DNA of 15,122 nt. It comes from Chloroflexota bacterium. GTDB taxonomy: Bacteria; Chloroflexota; Limnocylindria; Limnocylindrales; CSP1-4. The notes under the pieces are model-generated. The model was not told the DNA's origin, ran no database searches, and was given only the letters and a program-made list of their open reading frames with translations. The DNA is taken from contig JAJYJR010000065.1 of the NCBI GenBank assembly GCA_021789355.1, positions 1-15,122 on the forward strand, given 5' to 3'. Each line of letters starts with the position of its first letter. Within the stretch, counting starts at the first letter, position 1. The position numbers were made by a program, and so were the translations under genes. This document shows, in pieces, positions 1 to 7,239 of the stretch.

Positions 1-1
1 C

Positions 2-307
2 CAGTACCAGGTCGTGACCGTCGATCGCGGCAATCGGCTCGACCTCGGTCGCGCCGTACACGACCGTCACCGAGGCGTTCGGCGCCACGGCCGCGAGCCG
101 GACCAGCAGGGCCGGACCGACGGGCGCACCGCCGATCTGGATCGACCGCAGGAGCGGCAGGCAGCCGTCGGGTGCCCCGAGGGCCAGGATCGCCGTTGCA
201 CGTGTGCTGCGCAAGGTGGCACGACAGGCTGCCAGGATGCCAACGGCGGGTTCGATGGACAGGGTCAGTGACGCCGGGCGGCGATACGCCAGCCGATCAG
301 GCCGCAT
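2..307 (-). pseudogene. ANL-superfamily adenylate-forming ligase fragment (OleC-like), 5'-truncated, runs off left edge
   Basis: The minus strand reads a protein segment ending at the window edge that contains GGAPVGPALLVRLAAVAPNA followed by VYGATEVEPIA. The YGATE motif is the conserved A5 motif of acyl-CoA synthetases and other adenylate-forming enzymes, and the GGAPV...YGATE arrangement resembles OleC-type beta-lactone synthetases and fatty-acid ligases (family knowledge). In such enzymes this motif follows about 300 residues carrying the P-loop-like motif. Here fewer than 100 residues precede it. The frame opens at an ATG (305-307) with a GGAG five bases upstream, and it overlaps the end of the neighbouring membrane protein by 43 bases. 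A stretch of about 15 residues usual before the GGAPV segment also seems missing. I infer a decayed or recombined remnant. A real short protein started at 307 is possible but could not be a complete ligase. Confidence 0.55.
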
Positions 308-684
308 GCGGCTCCGAGCACGAGGGCGACCGACATCGCGACGAGCGCTTCGAGGACGGCGCCCTGCCAGGGATCGGCGCCTCCTGCCGACCAGGCGGGG
401 TTCCACAGCACGGCGGTGAGCGCGGCGTAACCGGCGACGATGGAGGCCGCCAGACCGGCACCCCCGAGGAGCCCGTCGACCGATCGGCGCCCGCGCAGGG
501 TTCCCCGCACGGCCGCGCCGGCGCCGCCGCACAGCAGTGCCCCGAGGAGCAATTGGGGCGGCGACACGTCCATGTAGCCGGACCAGAGCCGCGTCGCGAC
601 CTGGGCCAGCAGCCCGATGAGCCAGCCGACGCCGATGAACCAGGCCAGCCGTTGGCGTCTGAGGGGTATGGCGGATCCCTGCAT
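265..684 (-). CDS. Small four-helix integral membrane protein, unknown function
   Basis: The gene encodes a 139-residue protein beginning MQGSAIPLRRQRLAWF. The start at 684 was chosen because AGGAGG lies six bases upstream on the minus strand; the longer reading frame upstream of it is arginine-rich and looks non-coding. Four hydrophobic segments are visible at about residues 14-33, 46-60, 72-94 and 105-132, with basic residues on the short N-terminus, the loop near residue 65 and the C-terminus (GWRIAARRH). This predicts a polytopic inner-membrane protein with both ends in the cytoplasm. No catalytic or transport motif is recognisable. Its 3' end overlaps the ligase fragment in another frame. 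It is transcribed away from the repeat protein at 1012 across a shared 327-base intergenic region. Function unknown. Confidence 0.75.
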   Translation of the reverse strand: MQGSAIPLRRQRLAWFIGVGWLIGLLAQVATRLWSGYMDVSPPQLLLGALLCGGAGAAVRGTLRGRRSVDGLLGGAGLAASIVAGYAALTAVLWNPAWSAGGADPWQGAVLEALVAMSVALVLGAACGLIGWRIAARRH

Positions 685-1011
685 CCTCCGCCTCCTGCCG
701 CGATGCTTGTTCCGGCGCGGGATGGGTGACAGGGCCGTTTCGCCCGATGCGGCCGTGAGACAGGGCCCTCGGCGTGTTGTCGAGGCCGAAAAGGCCGTTT
801 CGCTCGACTGAAGAGCGCGGCGTCCGCCGGGACCCGCTCCCCGCGCGAAACCCGTAAGCAGCAGGCGCGCCAAATAAGCGTGCCGCCGGCATCATCGGCG
901 TGGTCTCCCGATGCCTCGACGACCCCCTTACCTCGATCCTCGACATGGAGCGAACGAAGCTCCCGCATCGGGGCCCTGGGTTTGAAGGGGCCGGAGGGAA
1001 GGAGACCGGTC
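685..1011. promoter_or_regulatory. Divergent intergenic region with paired direct repeat
   Basis: This 327-base stretch separates the minus-strand membrane protein from the plus-strand repeat protein, so promoters for both should lie here. I see no convincing -35/-10 pair. It contains a near-perfect 15-bp direct repeat (733-747 and 793-807) and a small 5-bp hairpin, GGAGC/GCTCC, at 947-963. The ribosome-binding sites lie at its ends: AGGAGG before the minus gene and GGAG before 1012. Confidence 0.4.
733..807. repeat. 15-bp direct repeat pair, GGCCGTTTCGCYCGA
   Basis: The copies at 733-747 and 793-807 differ at one position (C or T) and start exactly 60 bases apart. They lie upstream of the minus-strand membrane protein. 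Even spacing and placement in a divergent promoter region suggest protein-binding sites, but duplication without function is equally possible. Confidence 0.4.
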
Positions 1012-1374
1012 ATGGTTCGCAGAGGAGGCACTGCCATCCCACTGCTCGTCACGATCACGTTGCTCGTGGGATTGGTCGCCGGATTCATGGTCGTGGCGAT
1101 GCCTTCGTTGGTGGCGCTCAGCCCGGAGCAGCCGGCGGTCCAGGCGGTGCCGTACCAGGCGACCGCGGTGCAGGACGTCACGCCGGCGCTGCGGCACCAC
1201 GCCGTCCTCGTCGCGCGAGAGCAAGCTGAATACGGGCGGTGGGTGCTCGCGGAGGACGTGACGCCGGCCCTGCGGGTCCGGCTCGCGCTCGCGGCGCACG
1301 AGCAGGTCGACAGGGCGGCGCAGGACGTCACGCCGGCGCTGCGAAGCCGGGGCATCGGGCCCGTGGTGCCCTAA
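1012..1374 (+). CDS. Small exported or membrane-anchored protein with DVTPALR repeats
   Basis: The gene encodes a 120-residue protein. The ATG at 1012 is preceded by GGAG about eight bases upstream and starts MVRRGG, giving a basic N-terminus before a hydrophobic stretch at residues 9-35. That is a signal peptide or single membrane anchor. The rest is predicted to be outside the membrane and carries three copies of the heptapeptide DVTPALR at residues 55-61, 82-88 and 105-111. The segments between copies share an LxAxEQ pattern (VAREQ, AAHEQ), so the whole is a degenerate tandem repeat of 23-27 residues. An in-frame upstream extension to 880 exists, but the chosen start has the better ribosome-binding site and signal-like N-terminus. 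The LuxR-type gene follows about 195 bases downstream on the same strand. Family not recognised. Confidence 0.65.
   Translation: MVRRGGTAIPLLVTITLLVGLVAGFMVVAMPSLVALSPEQPAVQAVPYQATAVQDVTPALRHHAVLVAREQAEYGRWVLAEDVTPALRVRLALAAHEQVDRAAQDVTPALRSRGIGPVVP
1171..1343 (+). repeat. Three coding copies of a 23-bp unit (DVTPALR)
   Basis: The units lie at 1171-1193, 1252-1274 and 1321-1343. The first and third are identical over 23 bases. The second differs at three positions: two are silent third-position changes and one gives E instead of Q before the heptapeptide. The protein motif DVTPALR is therefore kept while silent sites have drifted. Confidence 0.85.
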
Positions 1375-1568
1375 CCGGGCGACGGCGCCCGGTGACCGCG
1401 GTGATCGCCGAAACCATGGGCGGCGAGGTGGGTGCCTCGCCGCCCGATCCGATCTGCGGCCAGTCGTCAGGGCCGTCGTCAAACCGCCGGGGAGCCGCCT
1501 TCCGAGCCGCGAAGAGCGAGCGCGTCGCCCGAGTTCATGCCTTGTCGCCCGTGGAGGGTGAGATCAGA

Positions 1569-4500
1569 ATGATCGACATGCCCAGGCGGGTGGCGAGCCC
1601 GGTCTTCGTCGGTCGCGCGGACGAACTGGACCGCGTCATCGCGGGCCTCAGGGGGGCGGTCAACCGCGAGGCCACAACGTTCCTCGTCGGGGGGGAGGCC
1701 GGGGTTGGCAAGACGCGCTTCGTGGAGGAGTCCGCGGCGCATGCCCGCGGGATGGGGTTCCGTGTGGTCGCCGGCGGGTGCATCCAGCTCGCGGAGGGCA
1801 CGCTGCCGTACGCACCGATCGTGGAGGCGCTGCGGCCGCTGCCAGACGAGGTGCCGCCACCCCTGCTCGACGCGCTTCTCGCCCGCGATCGGTCCGAACT
1901 CGCCCGCCTGATGCCCCGGCTGGCCACGGCAGAGGCGGCGCCGGCGACGATTGGGCAGTTCCCGCAGGCGCGCCTGTTCGAGCTGCTCCTCGGGTTCCTC
2001 ACGCGCCTGTCGGAGGAGCACCCGCTGTTCTGGATCGTGGAGGATCTTCACTGGGCGGATCGCTCGACGCTCGACCTGCTCACCGTTGCGGCTCGTGGCC
2101 TCCGCGGGAGTCGGGTCGTCCTCGTCGGCACGTTTCGCACCGACGAGCTCCATCGCCGACACCCGCTGCTGCCGGTCCTCGCCGAGCTCGAACGCAGCGC
2201 GCTGGTCGAGCGCATCGACCTGCGCTGCTTCGACCGCGCCGAGCTCGACAACCAGCTCGGGGCGATCCTCAGGGCGAAGCCGGACGGGGATCTCGTCGAA
2301 CGAGTGTGGGCGCGATCCGCAGGAAATCCGTTCTACGCCGAGGAGCTCCTCGCGGCAGGTCCCGAGGACGGCCCCCTGCCGGCGACGCTGCGCGACATCC
2401 TGCTCGCCCGCCTCTCCGCGGTGAACGAGCCGACCCGCGAGCTCCTGCGCGTGGCTTCTGCAGGAGGCGTCCGGATTTCCGTGCCCGTGCTCGCGGCAGT
2501 GATGGGCGCCGTCGAGGCCGACCTGGTGCCCGCCCTGCGCGAAGCCGTGGGCCGCGACCTCCTCGTGGGCGTCGACGTTCCGGGGCTCGAGACGTTCATG
2601 TTCCGCCACGCGCTCATGCAGGAGGCCCTCGAGGCGGAGCTCATGCCGGGAGAGCGAGCGCGCCTCCACGCCGCCTACGCGGCTGCCCTCGAGTCGGTCG
2701 GCGACCCGGCCGACTCGTCGCGACCGGCGCAGCTCGCGCACCACTGGTATCGCGCGCACGACCTCCGGCAAGCGTTGAAGGCCTCCGTTGACGCTGGACT
2801 CGCCGCAGAGCGCAGCCTGGCGTTCGCGGAGGCGCAGATCCAGTTCGACCGAGCCTTGGAGCTCTGGGACCGCGTGCCGGCTGCAGACGCTGAGTCCCCG
2901 ATCGATCGAATCTCGCTGCTCGAGCACGCCGCATGGGCCGCCGACCTCATCGGCGACCCCGTGCGGGCCATCGCTCACGTTCAGGCGGCGCTGGACTTCG
3001 TCGACGAGGCGGCCGACCCGGTGCGTGCAGGCATGCTCCACGAGCGGCTGGGCCACTACCGGTCCGACGCCGCCGAGAGCCAGGCCTCGATCTCGGCCTG
3101 CCGGCGGGCCCTCGAGCTCATCCCCCCGGACCCGCCGTCCGCGCTGCGCGCCCGGGCGCTGCTCGAACTCGGCCACTGCCTCTACCTGGCGGACCGGTAT
3201 CCGGAGGCTGGACGGCTGTACGACGAGGCGGTGCGGGTCGCGCGGCTCGTGGAGGCGCGGGAGATTGAGGTCGAGGCACGTCTCCGGCGGGCCGATCTCC
3301 GCTGCGACCTCGGAGACTTGGAGCAGGCCGACGCGGATGCGCGCGAGGCGCGCGACGTGGCGCTGCGTCTCGGCCAGGCGGAGGCGGTGTCGCTCGCGAA
3401 CTTCGTCAGGGTCCACGTCCTCTGGTTCACCGATCGGCGGGAGGAGGCCATCGCGGTATGCCGAGAGGCGTTCCGCCATGCCGAGGCCCACGGGCTGGTG
3501 CGGGCGTCCCGCGTCTCGGGGACGGTCTTCCTCGGCGGGGCTGCGTACATGCTGTACTCACTGGGCCGCTGGGACGAGGCCGCACGGCTGCTGGATCAGG
3601 CGCGGCTCCTCGGGGCCGACGCCGAGACCCAGCCGTTCATGTACCACCTGACCTCGAGCGAGCTCGCGATCGCTCGCGGACAGTTCGACGAGGCCGAACG
3701 ACTGCTCGAACGCTTGCGGGGCCTGACGGAGCACGCGGGGCCGCACACCGCGGTGGGGCTCGGCCGCCGCCAGGCCGAGCTGGCGATCTGGCGGCACGAC
3801 CCGTTGCGGGCGCGACAGGCGGTCGACGCCGCGCTGGGGTCGGCACCGGTCGGGCTGGCTCAAGGACCCTTCGACGAGGCTCCGACGTTGTCCACCCTTG
3901 GCGTCCGTGCGGAAGCCGACCTGGCGTCTCAGCTGCGCGCTCGGCGCGAGCTCGGCGACCTCGACGAGGCGCGCAGGCGCGCAACGGCGCTGATCGGCCT
4001 CGTCGAGGCGGCGCAGGCCGCGGCCGTGGCGAAGCATGCCACGCTGACCGCGGCATGGACGGGCGCGTGCGTCGCGCTGTGTCGCGGCGAGCTGACGCGG
4101 CTCGAGGGCCGGCCCGACCCATCCGCGTGGTCGAAGGCGGCGACCGCGTGGGAGGCGCTCCGCGCTCCGTACGAGCACGCGTACGTGCTGTACCGCGAAG
4201 CCGAGGCCCGTGCCATCGGGGGGAGCCGAGCAGAGGTCGCGCGCGGCGTTCGCGAGGCGCACGCGCTCGCGCGGTCCCTCGGCGCAAGCCTGTTGCTCGA
4301 CGAGATCGTGCGGCTCGCGGCCCGGACCGGTATCGATCTGGAAACCGACGGAGAGGGCCTGCCGACCCCCGGCCCCGCCTACGGCCTGACCCCCCGGGAG
4401 CGTGAAGTCCTCGCCCTGGTCGTCGCAGGACGCACCAACCGGCAGATCGGGGAGGCGCTCTTCATCAGCGAGAAGACCGCGAGCGTCCACGTTTCGAACA

Positions 4501-4601
4501 TCCTGGGCAAGCTCGGCGTGTCGGGCCGGACCGAGGCTGCGGCGGTGGCCGAGCGGGAGGGCCTTCTCACGGCAGGCGAGACGGGCTCGAGCGACAGGTG
4601 A
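1569..4601 (+). CDS. LuxR-type transcriptional regulator with N-terminal AAA ATPase (LAL/MalT-like architecture)
   Basis: The gene encodes a 1010-residue protein of the large ATP-binding LuxR class. The order of parts is an N-terminal FVGRADELDRV recognition stretch (about 13-24), a Walker A loop GEAGVGKT (42-49), a Walker B region FWIVEDLHWAD (154-164), and a STAND-type ATPase ending in a winged-helix-like part (to about 460). A long alanine/leucine-rich TPR-like helical repeat region follows (about 480-870), then a C-terminal LuxR helix-turn-helix, LTPREREVLALVVAGRTNRQ onward, at about 940-1000. Such proteins usually bind an inducer or partner via the TPR region and activate promoters in an ATP-dependent way (family knowledge). 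The start at 1569 was chosen because GGAGG lies 11 bases upstream and the protein begins just before the FVGR motif. The upstream in-frame extension to 1239 is the shadow of the repeat protein. Target genes cannot be read from the sequence. Confidence 0.93.
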   Translation: MIDMPRRVASPVFVGRADELDRVIAGLRGAVNREATTFLVGGEAGVGKTRFVEESAAHARGMGFRVVAGGCIQLAEGTLPYAPIVEALRPLPDEVPPPLLDALLARDRSELARLMPRLATAEAAPATIGQFPQARLFELLLGFLTRLSEEHPLFWIVEDLHWADRSTLDLLTVAARGLRGSRVVLVGTFRTDELHRRHPLLPVLAELERSALVERIDLRCFDRAELDNQLGAILRAKPDGDLVERVWARSAGNPFYAEELLAAGPEDGPLPATLRDILLARLSAVNEPTRELLRVASAGGVRISVPVLAAVMGAVEADLVPALREAVGRDLLVGVDVPGLETFMFRHALMQEALEAELMPGERARLHAAYAAALESVGDPADSSRPAQLAHHWYRAHDLRQALKASVDAGLAAERSLAFAEAQIQFDRALELWDRVPAADAESPIDRISLLEHAAWAADLIGDPVRAIAHVQAALDFVDEAADPVRAGMLHERLGHYRSDAAESQASISACRRALELIPPDPPSALRARALLELGHCLYLADRYPEAGRLYDEAVRVARLVEAREIEVEARLRRADLRCDLGDLEQADADAREARDVALRLGQAEAVSLANFVRVHVLWFTDRREEAIAVCREAFRHAEAHGLVRASRVSGTVFLGGAAYMLYSLGRWDEAARLLDQARLLGADAETQPFMYHLTSSELAIARGQFDEAERLLERLRGLTEHAGPHTAVGLGRRQAELAIWRHDPLRARQAVDAALGSAPVGLAQGPFDEAPTLSTLGVRAEADLASQLRARRELGDLDEARRRATALIGLVEAAQAAAVAKHATLTAAWTGACVALCRGELTRLEGRPDPSAWSKAATAWEALRAPYEHAYVLYREAEARAIGGSRAEVARGVREAHALARSLGASLLLDEIVRLAARTGIDLETDGEGLPTPGPAYGLTPREREVLALVVAGRTNRQIGEALFISEKTASVHVSNILGKLGVSGRTEAAAVAEREGLLTAGETGSSDR

Positions 4602-4613
4602 CATCTTGCCCGA

Positions 4614-4995
4614 GTGAATACCGCCGAGCTGCGCTTCCTGGCGTTCCACGTCGACTGCGGTCAGCCGCTGCCGGGCGATCCTGAGGACGACCCGGCGGGG
4701 GAGGGGGGTCAGCCGAGCCCACTCATTCGTGAGCGTCTACCCGCGGAAGACGGCCTGCGCGTGCCAGTTCGGTGCGACCCCGGTCGTCAACCCGCTCGCC
4801 GCCACGCAGGCGGCGGCCGCCCACGTGGTCGCGCAGATCCCGGGACTCCAGGGTCTCCGGGTGCCGTCGATCGCCTACCTCGACCGCCACGATCGCTTCA
4901 GTGTCGTCGTCTATCGCGACGCGATCGACCCCGCTGCGGTCTTCGGGCAGCCGGCGCATGAGGCCGACATCACGCTCGCCGCCGACAGCGGCTGA
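4614..4995 (+). pseudogene. Hypothetical protein, probably frameshifted at a G6 run
   Basis: Two overlapping frames each look like real coding over part of their length. The first starts with GTG at 4614 (VNTAELRFLAFHVDC) and loses its coding character after about 4700. The second shows strong third-position GC from about 4708 to the stop at 4995 and contains VYPRKTACACQFGATPVV, LRVPSIAYLDRHDRFSVVVY and AHEADITLAADSG. Removing one G from the run GGGGGG at 4703-4708 joins them into one protein of about 126 residues. If not joined, the alternative is an 88-residue protein from GTG 4729, which lacks a good ribosome-binding site. No family is recognised. It lies 12 bases after the LuxR-type gene and could be co-transcribed with it. 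Confidence 0.5.
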
Positions 4996-5064
4996 CGCCC
5001 GACCGGCCTGCGCCTGCGTTCGGCGATCAGCGCCTCACGCCGCCAGCGTCTCGTCGGCCAACCT

Positions 5065-5092
5065 ACTTCCGATAAGAGAAGTTATGTCACAA
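5065..5092. other. dif: dif-like XerC/XerD recombination site
   Basis: The 28-bp site has the 11-6-11 layout of dif: left arm ACTTCCGATAA (5065-5075), spacer GAGAAG (5076-5081), right arm TTATGTCACAA (5082-5092). From memory, the Bacillus subtilis dif arms are ACTTCCTAGAA and TTATGTAAACT, matching 9 of 11 and 7 of 11 positions. The actinobacterial consensus contains CCGATAA, six bases, then TTATGTCA, all of which are present here with the same spacing. The site sits in a non-coding, locally AT-richer patch. Genes on both sides point toward it. It could be the chromosomal dif or a dif-like site used by a mobile element. Confidence 0.75.
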
Positions 5093-5214
5093 CAGTAGTC
5101 CTCGGCCCGCTGTCAGGTGCCCATCGGAGAGTCACCGGGAGGGACCATGACACGGTCACCAGTCGTCCGACGGCCGGAGACCGTGCCTCCGGACACCCTG
5201 AGGCTCGGGCGCCT

Positions 5215-5448
5215 ATGACGGACGCGGTCCTCGGGCTCTCGGCCGACGAGGTGCCCGCGCAGCCCTCCGACGTCATCCTGTGCGACACGATCCACCGCTC
5301 GAAGGGCCTCGACTGGCCGGTCGTCGTCCTCGTCGAGCTGCGGCTCGACGATCCGCGCCTCGAGCGCCTGCTGTACGTCGGCCTGAGCCGCGCCCGGCAC
5401 CACGTCGTCGTGATCGCCGTGCCTGCCGTGTTCGCGCGGCTGCGCTGA
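5215..5448 (+). pseudogene. UvrD/Rep-type helicase C-terminal remnant
   Basis: The 77-residue ORF contains DTIHRSKGLDWPVVVLVEL and LLYVGLSRARHHVVVI, which match the last conserved helicase motifs of superfamily 1 enzymes (the UvrD C-terminal domain; the TRAR-like arginine motif is seen as SRAR). Everything before these motifs, including Walker A and B and the DNA-binding motifs, is absent, so it cannot be an active helicase. The ATG at 5215 overlaps the stop of a 23-codon ORF (5147-5218) that has a GGGAGGG upstream, so translation of the remnant by coupling is conceivable. It begins about 120 bases after the dif-like site, and I infer that the rest of the gene was lost in a rearrangement there. 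Confidence 0.7.
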
Positions 5449-5496
5449 CGGATGCGGCCCCCGGCCACGGCTGCGGCGCTGACGCGCAGGCGGCAA

Positions 5497-5531
5497 CGAA
5501 GACCCGGAGGGTGGCGCCTGGCGGGTCTTCG
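5497..5531. terminator. Strong hairpin between convergent genes
   Basis: CGAAGACCCG (5497-5506) and CGGGTCTTCG (5522-5531) form a perfect 10-bp stem around a 15-base loop that holds the palindrome GGCGCC. It lies one base beyond the stop codon of the minus-strand Cys-rich gene and after the plus-strand helicase remnant. It is well placed to act as a bidirectional terminator. No long T run follows on either strand. Confidence 0.6.
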
Positions 5532-5532
5532 A

Positions 5533-5919
5533 TCAGCCCATGTCGAGGACGTGCCAGTGCCCCTGCGGGCACCGGCCCATGCACACCGGCGGCTCGTCCC
5601 GATACTCCGTCGTCCAGTGGTCCCAGCAGTACGCGAGCCCGCACTCGTCGCAGTAGAGCCGGCTGAACGACTCGGCATGCTCAGCGGCCAGGTCGGCGGC
5701 CGCCCGGGCAAACCCCTCCGGGCTCAGCGGTCCGTACCCGAAGCGGTCGCCGTCATCCACGTATCCCCAGGCGCGCTCCGGGGTCCGCGCGGGATCCTCC
5801 GCACCCCGTTCGGGCGTGCGCGCCACGCCTGCCGGGTACAGCTCGCGGTACGCGACGCGTCTGCCACAGACCGCGCAGAGGACATCGAGGACGAGCGCGC
5901 CGGATGCGTCCGCTGTCAC
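5533..5919 (-). CDS. Cysteine-rich putative zinc-binding protein
   Basis: The gene encodes a 128-residue protein starting with GTG at 5919, with GGGGAGG about 8-10 bases upstream. Likely metal ligands are C15/C18 (CAVC), C90/C93 (CDEC), C98 and H101 (CWDH), and C113/C117 with H121/H123 (CMGRCPQGHWH). That is enough for two or more zinc sites. The middle has a duplicated ARTPER separated by five residues and the acidic segment YVDDGDRFGYGP. No enzyme motif is seen, and I do not recognise the family. It is the last gene of the minus-strand cluster, 58 bases after the VWA gene, so co-transcription with the MerR-type regulator and VWA protein is likely. The terminator-like hairpin abuts its stop codon. 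Role unknown; an adaptor or metal-dependent binding role would be inference. Confidence 0.75.
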   Translation of the reverse strand: MTADASGALVLDVLCAVCGRRVAYRELYPAGVARTPERGAEDPARTPERAWGYVDDGDRFGYGPLSPEGFARAAADLAAEHAESFSRLYCDECGLAYCWDHWTTEYRDEPPVCMGRCPQGHWHVLDMG

Positions 5920-5977
5920 GGCTCGTTCCTCCCCTTTCCGTTTCCGCGGCTTCGGCGAGGCGACGCCGACGTGCCGG

Positions 5978-7239
5978 TCACCGGGGGCTGCGGCGCGCCC
6001 GCCCGACCTCGTCCCGCATGAACGCGACGTTCGCCGAGGCGAAGTACATCGCCTTGCGGGTCATCTCGGGCATCACGAGGCTGAACTCCTCGGCCTCGCG
6101 CTCCAGCCGCTGCACGACCCGCTCGAGCTCGGGGTCGTTCCCGGCGTAGCCGCGGACCCGGCGGGCCACGCCGCGCAGCGCCTCGGCCGCGCCCCGGAAG
6201 TCGCCCTTCCGGTTGCGCGCGACGGCCTCCTGGCGGGCGTGCGCGGCATACAGCTCGGCCACCGTGCGGTCGACGGCCCGGTCGCGCGGCTGGTGGTCGT
6301 TCGCCGCGTGGTCGGCGTACGCGAAGGCGAGGGTCGCGGTGGCGGAGCCGAGTGCGCCGTCGTGGTCCTGCAGCCGAAGGCCGAGCTCGACCTGCCCGCC
6401 CACCGCGCCGCGCGCGAAGTTCAGCTTGAGGACGACGTCGAGTTCCTGGCCCGACACGAGGTCACCCAGGCGCACCTGGACGTGCCCGTCGAGCGTGGTC
6501 TCGGCCCACTGCCCGCTCAGGGGCTCGACGACCATGCCCGGCGCCGGCACGACCTCGAGCACGGCGTCGCGCGCGGTCACCTCGAGCGCCTCCCCGAGCT
6601 CGGAGGCGAGGAAGTCCGGGATCTGGCGCGCCTCGGCGATGAAGTAGAAGTGGCCGCCCCCGGCGCGCGCCATCGCCTGCAGGAGCGTCTCGTCGAAGTC
6701 GGCCCCGACCCCGAACGTCGTGGTGGCCACGCTGCGGCGGCGCAGTTCCGCGGCATGCCGCTCGAGCGCCACGGGGTCCGTGATGCCGACGTTGGCCAGG
6801 CCGTCGGTGAGGAGGAGGCAGCGCCCGACGACCTCGGGTCCCAGGGCGAGGCCGACCTGCTCGCAGCCGCGCAGCCAGCCCTCGGCGAGCGCGGTCGAGC
6901 CGCGCGGCGCGATCTCGGCCAGGCGCCCGAGCGCAAGGCGCTTCGCCTCCTCGGACGCCGATGTGCTCTCGACGAGCACGTCGAGCCGGTCGTCGTACAC
7001 GACGAGGCTGAAGCGGTCGCGCGGCTCGAGGCCACGGAGGGCCTGCTCGACGGCCTGGCGGGCGAGCTCGAGCTTGCCGCCCGCATCGACCCCGAGCGGT
7101 CGAGGACGAAGGCGACGGTGACGGGCGGGCGCTCCACGGCTGTCTGCTGGACGGGCGCCTCGACGTGGACGAGGGCGTAGCGGTCGGAGCGCGCGGCGGC
7201 GCGGACGAGCGAGCGGTCGGCGCGTGCGGACAGGGTCAT
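5978..7239 (-). pseudogene. VWA-domain protein, interrupted by a one-base deletion after the MIDAS motif
   Basis: The N-terminal part reads from ATG 7239 (MTLSARADRSLVRAAARSDR, SD GGGGGAG just upstream) to FVLDRSGSM at residues 44-52. The remainder is in the next frame, GGKLELARQAVEQALRGL to the stop at 5978. Adding one base between 7081 and 7084 gives an uninterrupted 420-residue protein reading DRSGSM-x-GGKLELARQ, as expected for von Willebrand factor A domains. All MIDAS elements are then present: DxSxS (D47), a Thr in GSTALAEGW and an Asp in LLTDGLANVG. Beyond the VWA domain come a beta-rich region and a C-terminal helical stretch. VWA proteins of this kind usually bind Mg2+ and partner proteins (family knowledge). 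The start overlaps the MerR-type stop by ATGA, giving translational coupling. As sequenced the protein would be truncated; sequencing error is not excluded. Confidence 0.85.

Noticed and set aside
1171..1343. CRISPR-like array
   Set aside because: The repeats lie within a reading frame, encode a conserved peptide, and have only three copies with unequal spacing.
1239..1568. Upstream extension of the LuxR-type regulator
   Set aside because: The extension runs through the repeat protein in a different frame and lacks protein character. The start at 1569 sits just before the conserved FVGR motif.
1479..4649. Long minus-strand ORFs opposite the LuxR-type gene
   Set aside because: They mirror the codon bias of the plus-strand gene and contain no recognisable domain.
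7070..7090. Programmed -1 ribosomal frameshift in the VWA gene
   Set aside because: No X-XXY-YYZ slippery sequence is present at the frame change, so an indel is the simpler explanation.
5816..7180. Plus-strand ORF of 454 codons
   Set aside because: It is the antisense shadow of the VWA gene, whose minus-strand frames show a recognisable VWA domain.
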